Shown here: piece after piece, positions 1-8,362 of the stretch
How the letters are laid out: every line of letters starts with the position of its first letter
How positions within the stretch are numbered: position 1 is the first letter of the stretch
Origin: Litchfieldella qijiaojingensis
Lineage (GTDB): Bacteria > Pseudomonadota > Gammaproteobacteria > Pseudomonadales > Halomonadaceae
Assembly (NCBI RefSeq): GCF_014651875.1
Contig: NZ_BMXS01000003.1
Coordinates: forward strand, 186,001-250,000
Direction: 5' to 3'
DNA length: 64,000 bases
The notes under the pieces: generated by a model
The model's input: only the letters and a program-made list of their open reading frames with translations
Told to the model about the DNA's origin: nothing
The model's database searches: none
Made by a program: the position numbers and the translations under genes

Positions 1-963
1 GACGATCAAGGCGCCGATCAGGGTGCCGAAAATGGAGCCTCGTCCGCCGAACAGTGAGGTGCCGCCGATCACCACGGCGGTGATGCTGTCGAGGTTGGCG
101 GTATAACCCGCCTGGGGGCTCACCGAGCCGGTGCGCCCGATCAACAGCCAGGCGGCGATCGCGCAGATGATGCCGGCTACGATGTAGACCGACAGCAAGA
201 CACGGCGGGTGCGGATGCCGGCCAGTTCCGCGGCGTCCTTGTCATCGCCGGTGGCATAGACGTGGCGCCCCCAGGCGGTCCAGTTCAGTGCATACCAGAC
301 GGCGCAGAACATGACGATCATGAGGATCGAACCGTAGGTGAAGCGAGCCCCGAACAGCTCGAAGGCGGTGCCCCCCCATTGCAGTAACGGTGCCGTTGCC
401 TCGATATCCTGCGAGCGAATGGCTTCACTCTTCGAATACCACAGGTTCAACGCAAAGAAGATATTCCAGGTACCCAGGGTGGCGATGAAGGGAGGCAATT
501 TCAGCCGCGTCACCAAGGTACCGTTGAGCAGCCCACAGGCGGCACCCGTCAGCAGGCCGATGGCCAGTGCCAGAGACGGAGGAAGGCCGAAGTCGACGGC
601 CATGCGCCCCATGACCACTGACGAGAGCACCATGATGGCGCCGACAGAGAGGTCGATGCCCATGGTCAGAATGATCAGCGTCTGGGCGATGCCCAGGGTG
701 CCGATGATGGTGACCTGCTGCAGCACCAGTGAAAGGTTGAACGGAGCCAGGAAGCGTTCGCCCACCAGCAACATGAAGGCCAGCACGGATACGATCAGCA
801 CCAGCGCCGGTGCCGCCGTCGGGTTGGCATGGAAGAAACGATGAATCCGCTGGCCCAGGGAGAGTGTTTCCACTTCGAACTGGGCCACCTGGCCAGCCGA
901 CGATTCCGCCACATGCTCATGGGCGGCAATGCTGTGGGGATCTGATCGATTGGGTTGTGTCAT
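1..963 (-). CDS. Sugar ABC transporter permease, RbsC/FrcC type (3' end cut by window)
   Basis: This is the inner-membrane permease of a class-2 carbohydrate ABC importer (BPD_transp_2 / RbsC-like family). 321 codons are present, and the C-terminus runs off the left edge. The start is the ATG at 963. A hydrophilic N-terminus of about 45 residues is followed by repeated hydrophobic segments. Visible family features are the stretch GIDLSVGAIMVLSSVVMGRM, which is the hallmark G-[IV]-DLSVG motif of RbsC homologues, and a distal VVIGGTSLFGGRGS motif. The gene lies 59 bp downstream of the sugar-binding-protein gene in the same direction, so the order is binding protein then permease. An ATPase gene would be expected just outside the window. 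A fructose/ribose/xylose-type substrate is inferred from family only; the exact sugar cannot be read from the sequence. Confidence 0.9.
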   Translation of the reverse strand, partial: MTQPNRSDPHSIAAHEHVAESSAGQVAQFEVETLSLGQRIHRFFHANPTAAPALVLIVSVLAFMLLVGERFLAPFNLSLVLQQVTIIGTLGIAQTLIILTMGIDLSVGAIMVLSSVVMGRMAVDFGLPPSLALAIGLLTGAACGLLNGTLVTRLKLPPFIATLGTWNIFFALNLWYSKSEAIRSQDIEATAPLLQWGGTAFELFGARFTYGSILMIVMFCAVWYALNWTAWGRHVYATGDDKDAAELAGIRTRRVLLSVYIVAGIICAIAAWLLIGRTGSVSPQAGYTANLDSITAVVIGGTSLFGGRGSIFGTLIGALIV

Positions 964-985
964 AACTCACCTGCTCATGAAACGG

Positions 986-1007
986 GGCACCCTCGGGCGA
1001 GGGTGCC
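986..1007 (-). promoter_or_regulatory. Intercistronic hairpin between binding-protein and permease genes
   Basis: A perfect 9-bp stem (GGCACCCTC / GAGGGTGCC) encloses a 4-nt loop in the 59-bp gap between the binding-protein stop and the permease start. No T-run follows on the minus strand, so it is not a classical terminator. In binding-protein-dependent transport operons such hairpins commonly protect the upstream message or attenuate readthrough, giving excess binding protein; that role is inferred here. Confidence 0.6.
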
Positions 1008-1022
1008 GAAAGACAGGGATCA

Positions 1023-2042
1023 TCAGCCCCAGCATTGCTCCAGGCCTTCGCTGGACGAGCGCGAGGATAGCCCCTCCACGGGAGCGTCGGTGATCAGCTC
1101 CACGCCGGTGTTCACGAAGTCGAGCCCTTGGGACATGCGTGGTTTCTCGCCGGTGTTGACGTAATTGACCACCGCCTCGACGCCCATGGAAGCCATGCGC
1201 AGCGGGAACTGCATCGAGGTGGCACCGATCACGCCGTCCTCGACGTTGTGCACGCCCGGACATCCGCCATCGACCGAGACGATGGTCACGGCATCTTCGC
1301 GTCCTACGGCTTTCAGGGCTTCATAGGCGCCGGCGGCGGCCGGTTCGTTGATGGTGTAGACCAGGTTGATGCTAGGGTCCTTTTGCAGCAGGTTCTCCAT
1401 GGCCCGTCGACCGCCCTCTTCGGAGCCCTGCGTCACGTCGTTGCCGACGATACGCGGGTCGTCTTCGTCGCCGATATCGTTGGGATCGTTGAGGTCGATG
1501 CCGAAGCCCTGCAGGAAGCCCTGGTTGCGGGCAACATCCACGGTGATCTCGCTGGAATTCAGGTCCAACAGCGCGATTCTGGCATTGTCGGCGTTGTCGC
1601 CCATTCTGGTCCGGGCCCACTGGCCGATCAGTTCACCGGCCTTGAAGTTGTCGGTGGCCAGGGTGGCATCGGCGGCGTCGGCCGGGTTCAAGGGTGTATC
1701 CAGGGCAATGACCAGAACACCGGCCTCGCGGGCTCGCTCGACGGTGGGAACGATCGCCACCGGATCGTTGGGAGTGATCAGGATGCCCTGGGCTCCAGCG
1801 GACACCAGGTTCTCGATGGCTTGTACCTGAGAGTCGTTATCACCGTCGAAGCGACCGGCGAAGGTGCGCAGCTCGGCACCCCGCATGGAAGCTTGCACTT
1901 GCGCGCCTTCGCGCATCTTGACGAAGAAGGGGTTGGTATTGGTCTTGGTGATGAGCCCTACCAGTACCTCGTCGGCCAATACGGCAGGGGTGGCGAGCGT
2001 CGCTGCCAATCCCAAGGCCAGCGCGGACAGGGACTTCTTCAT
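1023..2042 (-). CDS. Periplasmic sugar-binding protein of ABC importer (RbsB/FrcB-like)
   Basis: A 339-residue secreted solute-binding protein of the Peripla_BP_4 / ribose-binding family. The N-terminus is a typical Sec signal ([16 protein letters not shown]...) with likely cleavage after the Ala of VLADE. The mature protein begins with a beta strand, [15 protein letters not shown], typical of FrcB/RbsB-type proteins. Later blocks [24 protein letters not shown] and [10 protein letters not shown] correspond to ligand-cleft loops of the fold. It captures a monosaccharide in the periplasm for the downstream permease. A 123-bp non-coding leader separates it from the sensor-kinase gene and carries a phased repeat. 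Fructose is a plausible substrate because the sequence resembles FrcB, but this is a family-level guess. Confidence 0.88.
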   Translation of the reverse strand: MKKSLSALALGLAATLATPAVLADEVLVGLITKTNTNPFFVKMREGAQVQASMRGAELRTFAGRFDGDNDSQVQAIENLVSAGAQGILITPNDPVAIVPTVERAREAGVLVIALDTPLNPADAADATLATDNFKAGELIGQWARTRMGDNADNARIALLDLNSSEITVDVARNQGFLQGFGIDLNDPNDIGDEDDPRIVGNDVTQGSEEGGRRAMENLLQKDPSINLVYTINEPAAAGAYEALKAVGREDAVTIVSVDGGCPGVHNVEDGVIGATSMQFPLRMASMGVEAVVNYVNTGEKPRMSQGLDFVNTGVELITDAPVEGLSSRSSSEGLEQCWG

Positions 2043-2126
2043 GGCGTACTCCTTGATGTTGTTGTTGGACCAGTGACACGAGACACCATGGCAGCGCCCT
2101 GCTAACCAACGATTTCAGCACGCGGG

Positions 2127-2155
2127 GGCAATTTGAAACATTTGTAATATTTGCC
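2127..2155 (-). promoter_or_regulatory. Candidate operator: three ATTTG direct repeats with 9-bp period
   Basis: ATTTG occurs at 2131, 2140 and 2149 on the plus strand (CAAAT on the coding strand), exactly 9 bp apart, inside an AT-rich patch bracketed by the inverted pair GGCAA (2127) and TTGCC (2151). It lies about 85-115 bp upstream of the binding-protein start, between it and the sensor kinase. Direct repeats are the usual target form for OmpR/PhoB-class regulators, and such a regulator is encoded in the same unit. Binding is inference only. Confidence 0.4.
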
Positions 2156-2165
2156 GTGAGTCGCC

Positions 2166-4691
2166 TCAGCGCTCGGTAGAGGAGCTGGCGAAAAAGGCTT
2201 GCCATTGCTCGGGACGGATAGGCTTCTGCAGGAAAGCGTCACCCATGGAGAGACCGTACTCGCGCTCGAGTGCCTCGCGCGGCATGCCCGATGCCAGCAC
2301 GACCGGAATCGCCGGCCAGTGGTGACGTACGTGTTCGCGCAAGTCGACACCGCTGAATGCACCATTCAGATTGACATCGGTGAGAACCAAGCCGGTCACC
2401 TTGGCGTGGCGATGCAACCATTCGAGGGCCTGCTCGGCACGCGGGAACGCTGCGACGGGGTGCTGGTGAGCGGCGATAAGGTCGGCTGTCACGTGCCTGA
2501 CCTCGGCATTGTCTTCCACCACTACCACGGTCCTACCGGGTGGTACCATCAAGGACAGAAGGGGGTGGGGCGTGGCTGTGGATTGCGCCGTGGCGGCCTG
2601 TACCGGCCAGCTCAAGCGTACCGCCGTGCCTTGGCCAGGTTCGGACTCCATGCTGAATTCGCCTCCGCTCTGGGTGACGAAGCCATAGACGCTACTCAAG
2701 CCCAGGCCGCTGCCCTGCCCCATGGGCTTGGTGGTGAAGAAGGGCTCCAGGACCCGCGCTTGCAGCTCGGCAGGAATGCCCTGACCGGTATCGCTTACGG
2801 TGATGACCAGCTTGGCTGTCGCGCCTTCGGTGAGACTGGTGGCGATGACCAACTGACCGCCTTCCGGCATTGCCGCACTGCTGTTCAGTGCCAGGTTGAG
2901 AATGGCGTTTTCCAACTGCGAGGGGTCGATATACAGCCGTATGTCCGAGGCCTGCAGCCGGATCACCAGCCGGGTCTGGGCCGAGACGCTGTATTCGAGC
3001 AGTTCTTCTAAGCCGTCGATCAGGGCATCGATATCGACCCATTCCGGCTGCAGGTGCTGCTTGCGACTGAACGCGAGCAGACGCTGTACTAACTGCGTGC
3101 CCCGTTCGCCGACATCCAGCGCTCGTTCAGTGTATTTGCGTGCACGATCGGATAGGCCCGTTTGCTGCTCGAGCAATTGCAGATTGCCGAGAATCGCCGC
3201 CAGCAGATTGTTGAAGTCATGCGCCACACCGCCGGTCAACTGGCCCAGCACTTCCATCTTCTGGGCCTGCTGCAGTTGTTGCTCGATGGTGCGGCGGTCG
3301 GTGAGGTCGCTGTACAGCGTCACGAAACCGCCGCCTGGCATGGGCTGGCTGCGAAACTCGATCACCCGACCGTCGTCATAGTGGCGTTCGAAGCTCTGGT
3401 AGGCCTGGTGGCGGCGCACGTTGATCGCGCTCATGTCGACCGAGCGATTGGCCAGCGTCAGATTGCGGTGAGGCTGGCGGGTGATCAGGCACTGCACTTC
3501 GGCCAGCGGCATCCCGGGCCTGATGCTGTCCTGGGTCAGTCCGAAGATATCCAGGTAGCGGCGATTCCAGGCGATCAAGCGGTCGTCGGCGGAAAAGACA
3601 CTGAGCCCATCCTGGATCTCGTTGAATACCGTCTCCAGCAGATGTTTCTGGGCGCGCAGGTCATGCCCGACCTGCTCGATGCGACCAGCATGCTCGCGGA
3701 ATACCTCATAGGCCCTGGCCAAGGCGCCGATCTCGTCGCGCCGGGTGATGGCGATCCGTTTGGGGGCTTCCCCACCTTGGGCCAGTTGCGTCATGTCCTG
3801 AGTGACGACCCCCAGATCGCGTACCGTCTTCAGGTTACTCATGTAGTGCAGGATGACGCCCAGGATCAACAGACCGGTCATCAGCATCATGCCGAACAGT
3901 ACGCGGTTGACCTGAGCGTGCACCGACTGCTGCTGAGCCACGACCTGACGCTGGAGCTCGCTGGCGAAGCCATTGACTTCGTGGGTCAGGCGGTCGGATC
4001 CGGCACGTAGGCTAGCCAGTAGGAAGGCTTTCTGCTGGCCGATTAGCGCCAGCCTGGTCGCACTGGCTTCCGCCAGTTCCAGGAAGCGCTGGTAGTCCTC
4101 TGCGTGCTCCATCATCGGGTCGGGAGGTTCGGCCAAGGTGGCCCATTGCTCGAGCCACTGGTCGGGATCGCTGAGGCCTTGATACAGCGCTTGCAATATC
4201 TGCCAGCGGGTAAGGGAGTGCCTCCCTTCCGGTTCGGTGGCCTGGCCGACGATCTGGGCGACTTCGAATCGGGCCGTCAGTAGATCCTCGCGAATGAAAA
4301 GCTCGGTTTCCACCAAGTCGGTCAGGCGCTCGACGTCGGTACGCAGTGCATTGAGCTGGGCTTCCAGTTCTTGTCGGAAGGCGCGATCGCGGATCGAGGA
4401 AGCCACCGCCACTAACGACCGGAATCGCTGGGTGAGGCGGTCGCGTTCGATCTGCAACAAGAAGGGTTTGGCGGCTGAGGCGACATAGGGGGCCAAGGCA
4501 GCCAGTTGAGCGACTTCCTCGGATAGCGTCAACGCGGTGCGGACCTCCGGCAGTGTGCGGGCCTCGAACTCGCTGACGGCATTACGGGTTCGGGTCAGGC
4601 CGAACCAAGCGACCATCACCAGGCCGATCGCCAGTAGTGTGGCCAGGATCAGCGCCAGCAGAGCACGCCGTTGCAAGGTCCAACGTGCCAT
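2166..4691 (-). CDS. Hybrid sensor histidine kinase (periplasmic sensor, HAMP, PAS, HisKA, HATPase, receiver)
   Basis: An 841-residue inner-membrane hybrid kinase. TM1 is at about residues 9-31, followed by a helical periplasmic sensor of about 230 residues rich in heptads, then TM2 at about 262-284. HAMP (about 285-340, with RRDEIGALARAYEVFREH), PAS (about 350-465) and the dimerisation domain follow, with phospho-acceptor His491 in GGVAHDFNNLLAAILGN. The ATPase domain shows DTGQGIP and GSGLGLSSVYGF. A C-terminal receiver starts near residue 721 (VVVVEDN) with Asp772 in LTDVNL and a conserved KP near the end. The ATG at 4691 is preferred because it lies 2 bp after the response-regulator stop; an in-frame TTG at 4697 would overlap that stop. 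It probably phosphorylates the adjacent regulator and, by position, senses the substrate of the downstream sugar transporter. Confidence 0.9.
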   Translation of the reverse strand: MARWTLQRRALLALILATLLAIGLVMVAWFGLTRTRNAVSEFEARTLPEVRTALTLSEEVAQLAALAPYVASAAKPFLLQIERDRLTQRFRSLVAVASSIRDRAFRQELEAQLNALRTDVERLTDLVETELFIREDLLTARFEVAQIVGQATEPEGRHSLTRWQILQALYQGLSDPDQWLEQWATLAEPPDPMMEHAEDYQRFLELAEASATRLALIGQQKAFLLASLRAGSDRLTHEVNGFASELQRQVVAQQQSVHAQVNRVLFGMMLMTGLLILGVILHYMSNLKTVRDLGVVTQDMTQLAQGGEAPKRIAITRRDEIGALARAYEVFREHAGRIEQVGHDLRAQKHLLETVFNEIQDGLSVFSADDRLIAWNRRYLDIFGLTQDSIRPGMPLAEVQCLITRQPHRNLTLANRSVDMSAINVRRHQAYQSFERHYDDGRVIEFRSQPMPGGGFVTLYSDLTDRRTIEQQLQQAQKMEVLGQLTGGVAHDFNNLLAAILGNLQLLEQQTGLSDRARKYTERALDVGERGTQLVQRLLAFSRKQHLQPEWVDIDALIDGLEELLEYSVSAQTRLVIRLQASDIRLYIDPSQLENAILNLALNSSAAMPEGGQLVIATSLTEGATAKLVITVSDTGQGIPAELQARVLEPFFTTKPMGQGSGLGLSSVYGFVTQSGGEFSMESEPGQGTAVRLSWPVQAATAQSTATPHPLLSLMVPPGRTVVVVEDNAEVRHVTADLIAAHQHPVAAFPRAEQALEWLHRHAKVTGLVLTDVNLNGAFSGVDLREHVRHHWPAIPVVLASGMPREALEREYGLSMGDAFLQKPIRPEQWQAFFASSSTER

Positions 4692-4693
4692 GC

Positions 4694-5446
4694 TCAACGC
4701 CTGAGCACCTGGGCCCGGAACACATATCCCAGACCGCGTTCGGTCAGGATGTAGCGGGGTTGCTTCGGGTTGGCTTCAAGCTTGCGGCGCAGACGCAGAA
4801 TCAGTACATCGATACTGCGGTCGAAAGAGTTACTATCGGTGCCACGGGTACGTTCCAGCAGGTTGTCGCGGCTCTGCACATGGTTGGCCGACGATACCAG
4901 GCTCTCCAGCAGGTTGAACTCGCCGAAGGTGAGGTTGACCGGCTGGTTGTCAGGGTTATAGAGCATGCGCTCGGTAAGATCGAGCCGCCAGCCGTCGAAC
5001 CACAGGCATTCATGACCCTGGTCGGCGACGGTCTGGAGGGTCACGCTGAGCTGTTTGGAGCGGCGCAGCAGGGCATGCACCCGTGCCATCAGCTCTCGCA
5101 GATTGAAGGGCTTCATCAGGAAGTCGTCGGCCGCGAGTTCCAGGCCCAGGATGCGATCGGTTTCATCACCTTTGCCGGTCAGCATCATGATCGGGACCGG
5201 ACTGGTCGCCCGAACGTTCCGGGCCACCTGCAAGCCGCTTTCGCCATCCAGCTTCAGGTCGAGCACGATCAGATCCACGGGATCCCTTGCCAGCAGCTCA
5301 TGCAACGCCTGGCCGCTGGGCAGGGAACTGATCCGATAGCCTGCCTCCTGCAGCGCGTCTTGCAGGACTTCCCGCATGTCGACTTCGTCGTCCACCACGG
5401 CAATGTGGTATCTGGTCTGATCCGTCACTGGGATAGGTGTTGTCAT
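4694..5446 (-). CDS. OmpR-family two-component response regulator
   Basis: A 250-residue regulator with an N-terminal receiver: acidic pair DD at residues 19-20, phospho-accepting Asp63 in LIVLDLKLDG, the Thr of MMLTGKGDE and Lys112 in MKPF. The C-terminal winged helix carries NLTFGEFNLLESL and the recognition/wing stretch DRSIDVLILRLRRKLE...RGLGYVF, typical of OmpR/TorR-like proteins. The start at 5446 is preceded by GGAAG at good spacing; an in-frame ATG at 5461 would add five residues and cannot be excluded. It is the first gene of a unit continuing into the kinase gene and probably the sugar ABC genes. The 166-bp gap to the divergent thioesterase gene would hold its promoter. Confidence 0.9.
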   Translation of the reverse strand: MTTPIPVTDQTRYHIAVVDDEVDMREVLQDALQEAGYRISSLPSGQALHELLARDPVDLIVLDLKLDGESGLQVARNVRATSPVPIMMLTGKGDETDRILGLELAADDFLMKPFNLRELMARVHALLRRSKQLSVTLQTVADQGHECLWFDGWRLDLTERMLYNPDNQPVNLTFGEFNLLESLVSSANHVQSRDNLLERTRGTDSNSFDRSIDVLILRLRRKLEANPKQPRYILTERGLGYVFRAQVLRR

Positions 5447-5612
5447 TGTTTCTTCCGCCATAGTGCACAACCCTTGCATCGTCATGTTAACGGAAGATTT
5501 CGTAAACGCCGCAGCGCTCGACCATAGAATGATTCGGGCGACTGTGCGGAAAGCGTGGCTTGCGCTATCTTGAGGCGCAATATCCACCGTATCGAGCCGC
5601 CAGGAGAGCCTC

Positions 5613-6026
5613 ATGCCCGTGATGACCGCCGCCGCCATCGAGGAATTTCTCGATGAGGTCTTTCCTCATCGTCAGGGCACCATCGAAGGCATCGACGACG
5701 GACGTGCCACCATGAGCCTGGCCATCGAGGACGAACACCTGCGCCCCGGTGCCTGCGTTTCCGGCCCCAGCATGATGGGACTGGCGGATGTCTGCCTGTA
5801 TGTGGCCATTCTCGCTCAGATCGGCCCTGAGCCGATGGCGGTGACCACCGACATGAACTGTCACTTCCTGCGTCGCGCGCGTGGCGACCGCGACCTGATC
5901 GCCAACGCACGCATCGTCAAGCTGGGGCGACGCCTGGTGGTGGGTGAGGTCCAACTGTTCTCCGCCGGCGACGAGGCGCCGGTGGCCATCGTCACCGCGA
6001 CCTATGCCTTGCCCGATAACGACTGA
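5613..6026 (+). CDS. PaaI-family hotdog thioesterase
   Basis: A 137-residue single-domain hotdog-fold protein of the PaaI/YbgC-like thioesterase superfamily. The central helix is recognisable in GACVSGPSMMGLADVCLY, followed by strands with MNCHFLRRARGDRDLIA and ARIVKLGRRLVVGEV, the arrangement seen in PaaI-type acyl-CoA hydrolases. It probably hydrolyses an acyl-CoA thioester in the cytoplasm, but the substrate cannot be inferred. It is divergent from the response regulator. Its 3' end overlaps the convergent DUF423 gene by 25 bp. Confidence 0.8.
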   Translation: MPVMTAAAIEEFLDEVFPHRQGTIEGIDDGRATMSLAIEDEHLRPGACVSGPSMMGLADVCLYVAILAQIGPEPMAVTTDMNCHFLRRARGDRDLIANARIVKLGRRLVVGEVQLFSAGDEAPVAIVTATYALPDND

Positions 6027-6394
6027 GCTCGCCAGGCACACCACGCCAGCGCCAGCCAGCCGAGCATCAGCAGCACTCCCCCGACTGGTGTCACCGGACC
6101 CAAGACGCGCGCACCGGTCAGCACCAGCAGATAGAGCGACCCCGAGAACAGCAGCATGCCCGCCGCCCACAGCCCCAGCACCAGGTATTGCCCCTTCACT
6201 TCGCGGACCTGTTGCCAGACCAGGATGCCGAGGCAGGCCAGGGTGTGCCAGGCCTGGTAGCGTACGGCGGTTTCGAAGGCCCGGACCAACTCCGGCGGAG
6301 TTCTTCCCTCCAACCCGTGGGTACCGAAGGCACCGGCGACGACAGTGACGAAACCGCTTAGGGCAACGGCGATCCAGGCGAGTCGATGAGGCAT
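6002..6394 (-). CDS. DUF423 (YgdD-type) small membrane protein
   Basis: A 130-residue inner-membrane protein with four predicted hydrophobic helices. It carries the DUF423 signature early in the chain: GAFGTHGLEG, followed by RAFETAVRYQAWHTLACLG. The ATG at 6394 is chosen because GGGAGA lies about 9 bp upstream; the longer frame to 6436 lacks this support. The molecular function of the family is not established. It converges on the thioesterase gene with a 25-bp 3' overlap and is divergent from thiS. Confidence 0.85.
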   Translation of the reverse strand: MPHRLAWIAVALSGFVTVVAGAFGTHGLEGRTPPELVRAFETAVRYQAWHTLACLGILVWQQVREVKGQYLVLGLWAAGMLLFSGSLYLLVLTGARVLGPVTPVGGVLLMLGWLALAWCAWRAQSLSGKA

Positions 6395-6588
6395 GTGGCG
6401 GGTCTCCCGAGAACTATGGGTTGACAATAGCTGCAAGCATCGCGCATCCGGGCAGCATTGTCGCTCAAGCGCCCCGAACTGGCCGACCCCGATGGGTGAC
6501 CACCGAAGGATGCCTGACGAGGCGATTGGCGTTAAAATATAGGCCCGCTGCGGAAGCGGTCCGTTTGTGAGGAGATTCGGAGGCAGCC

Positions 6589-6789
6589 ATGCAGATTCAG
6601 CTCAACGGTGAGATGACAGCGCTCGACGGCGATGTCACGATCCATGATCTCATCGAGTCGCTTGGGCTGGCCGGTCGACGCATCGCTGTCGAGGTCAACG
6701 AGGAAATCGTGCCGCGCAGCCAGCATGGCGACACCCGGCTTGCCGACGGCGACTGCGTAGAAATCGTACATGCCATTGGCGGTGGCTAA
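6589..6789 (+). CDS. thiS: ThiS sulfur-carrier protein for thiamine thiazole synthesis
   Basis: A 66-residue ubiquitin-like sulfur carrier. It begins MQIQLNGE and ends in the obligatory Gly-Gly (AIGGG), whose terminal glycine is adenylated and converted to a thiocarboxylate to donate sulfur to ThiG. The start is backed by GGAG about 8 bp upstream. It is 21 bp ahead of thiG and followed by trmB, the same order as in Pseudomonas. An AT-rich TTAAAATATAGG at 6533-6544 could be the -10 region. The 194-bp leader shows no recognisable TPP riboswitch core, so thiamine regulation is not evident here. Confidence 0.95.
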   Translation: MQIQLNGEMTALDGDVTIHDLIESLGLAGRRIAVEVNEEIVPRSQHGDTRLADGDCVEIVHAIGGG

Positions 6790-6810
6790 ATAACCGCGCA
6801 AGGAGACGAG

Positions 6811-7608
6811 ATGTCTGAACTGTTCCAGGATCGGCCGCTGAATGTGGCTGGCCGTCAATTCACGTCGCGCCTGTTGGTGGGAACCGGCAAGTACAAGGAT
6901 TTCGACGAGACGGCGCGGGCCGTCGAGGCCAGCGGTGCCGAGATCGTCACCTTCGCCGTAAGGCGCACCAATCTGGGGCAGGATGAGAGCGAGCCCAATC
7001 TGCTCGACGTCATTTCACCCGAGCGCTACACCCTGCTGCCCAACACTGCCGGTTGCTATACCGCCAAGGACGCGGTCAGAACCTGCAAGTTGGCCCGTGA
7101 ACTGCTCGACGGCCACAAGCTGGTCAAGCTCGAGGTGCTGGGCGACACCGACACCCTCTACCCCAACGTGGTGGAGACACTCAAGGCCGCCGATGAACTG
7201 ATCCGGGACGGCTTCGATGTCATGGTCTATACCAGCGATGACCCCATCATCGCCAAGGAGTTGGAGAAACGTGGCTGTTGCGCGGTGATGCCGCTGGGCT
7301 CGCTGATCGGTTCCGGCCATGGCTTGCAGAATCCGTACAACCTGCGCTTGATCGTCGAGCAGGCCGAGGTGCCCGTGCTGGTGGATGCCGGTATTGGCAC
7401 CGCTTCGGATGCCGCCATGGCCATGGAATTGGGTTATGACGCGGTGCTGGTGAATTCCGCCATCGCCCATGCCCGCCAACCGGTACTGATGGCCCAGGCC
7501 ATGCGCAAGGCAGTGGAGGCTGGTCGCGAGGCCTTCCTTGCCGGGCGCATGCCGCGTCGCCAGAGCGCCGAACCCTCTTCTCCTTTCGCCGGCCGTATCA
7601 ACGGGTAA
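6811..7608 (+). CDS. thiG: Thiazole synthase ThiG
   Basis: A 265-residue TIM-barrel thiazole synthase that condenses 1-deoxy-xylulose 5-phosphate, dehydroglycine and ThiS thiocarboxylate into thiazole phosphate. Family blocks are visible: [10 protein letters not shown] at the start, [22 protein letters not shown] with the Schiff-base lysine, DDP and [14 protein letters not shown], and [18 protein letters not shown] for phosphate binding. Length matches ThiG (about 260). The start has AAGGAG about 8 bp upstream. It is co-directional with thiS (21 bp) and trmB (7 bp), so one transcript is likely. Confidence 0.97.
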   Translation: MSELFQDRPLNVAGRQFTSRLLVGTGKYKDFDETARAVEASGAEIVTFAVRRTNLGQDESEPNLLDVISPERYTLLPNTAGCYTAKDAVRTCKLARELLDGHKLVKLEVLGDTDTLYPNVVETLKAADELIRDGFDVMVYTSDDPIIAKELEKRGCCAVMPLGSLIGSGHGLQNPYNLRLIVEQAEVPVLVDAGIGTASDAAMAMELGYDAVLVNSAIAHARQPVLMAQAMRKAVEAGREAFLAGRMPRRQSAEPSSPFAGRING

Positions 7609-7615
7609 AGGGTGT

Positions 7616-8362
7616 ATGAACGACCAACGCCACGATACGACTGACATGCCCACCTCCATCGGCGCTCCCCAGGTGCCACTGCATCGCCGCGGTATCAAGA
7701 GCTATGTGCTGCGTGCCGGGCGCATGACCGCCGCCCAGACGCGCGGCCTGGAGGAAGTCTGGCCGCGACTGGGGCTGACGCTCGACGACGGGCGCCAGGA
7801 CCTGGACGCCGTGTTCGGGCGCCAGGCCCCCCGAGTGGTGGAGGTCGGCTTCGGCATGGGGGCATCGCTGATCGAACAGGCCGAGCGCCATCCGGAGACC
7901 GACTTCATTGGCATCGAGGTACATGCCCCGGGGGTCGGCAAGCTGCTCGACGAGGCCGACAAGCGTGGCCTGTCCAACCTGCGCGTGTACCGTGAAGATG
8001 CGTTGCGGGTGCTCGACGAGTGCCTGCCAGAGGCCTCGATCGATACCCTGCAGCTGTTCTTCCCCGACCCCTGGCCGAAGAAGAAGCATCACAAGCGGCG
8101 CATCCTGCAGCCGGCTTTCGTCGAGTTGGTGCGTACCCGCCTCAAGCACGGTGGCACCCTGCACATGGCCACCGATTGGGAGAACTACGCCGAACACATG
8201 GCCGAGGTCATGTCCGCCGCACCGGGCTTTCGCAATGTCGCATCCGCCGACACGGCGCCCTATGTTCCGCGCCCGGAGTTTCGCCCCCTGACCAAGTTCG
8301 AGGCGCGTGGCGAGCGCCTGGGACATGGCGTGTGGGACCTGATCTTCGAGCGCTGCGTATAG
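7616..8362 (+). CDS. trmB: tRNA (guanine-N7-)-methyltransferase TrmB
   Basis: A 248-residue SAM-dependent enzyme forming m7G46 in tRNA. The Rossmann motif [16 protein letters not shown], the adjacent DFIGIEVH and the diagnostic [15 protein letters not shown] loop are all present. The ATG at 7616, preceded by AAAGGG, is chosen; a longer upstream frame would overlap thiG. It is the last gene of the thiS-thiG-trmB cluster. Its final 155 bp are covered on the opposite strand by the run-on 3' end of the EamA gene. Confidence 0.96.
   Translation: MNDQRHDTTDMPTSIGAPQVPLHRRGIKSYVLRAGRMTAAQTRGLEEVWPRLGLTLDDGRQDLDAVFGRQAPRVVEVGFGMGASLIEQAERHPETDFIGIEVHAPGVGKLLDEADKRGLSNLRVYREDALRVLDECLPEASIDTLQLFFPDPWPKKKHHKRRILQPAFVELVRTRLKHGGTLHMATDWENYAEHMAEVMSAAPGFRNVASADTAPYVPRPEFRPLTKFEARGERLGHGVWDLIFERCV

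Noticed and set aside
338-844. Open frame of 168 codons on the plus strand
   Set aside because: It is antisense to the clearly recognisable ABC permease and shows no family motif.
1128-2105. Long plus-strand open frame opposite the sugar-binding-protein gene
   Set aside because: High-GC antisense shadow; the minus strand encodes a complete binding protein with signal peptide.
3162-4010. Long plus-strand open frame opposite the sensor kinase
   Set aside because: Antisense to PAS/HAMP coding sequence with no recognisable domain.
6395-6588. Possible TPP riboswitch upstream of thiS
   Set aside because: No CUGAGA-type thi-box core or matching stems were found in the leader; the same holds upstream of thiD.
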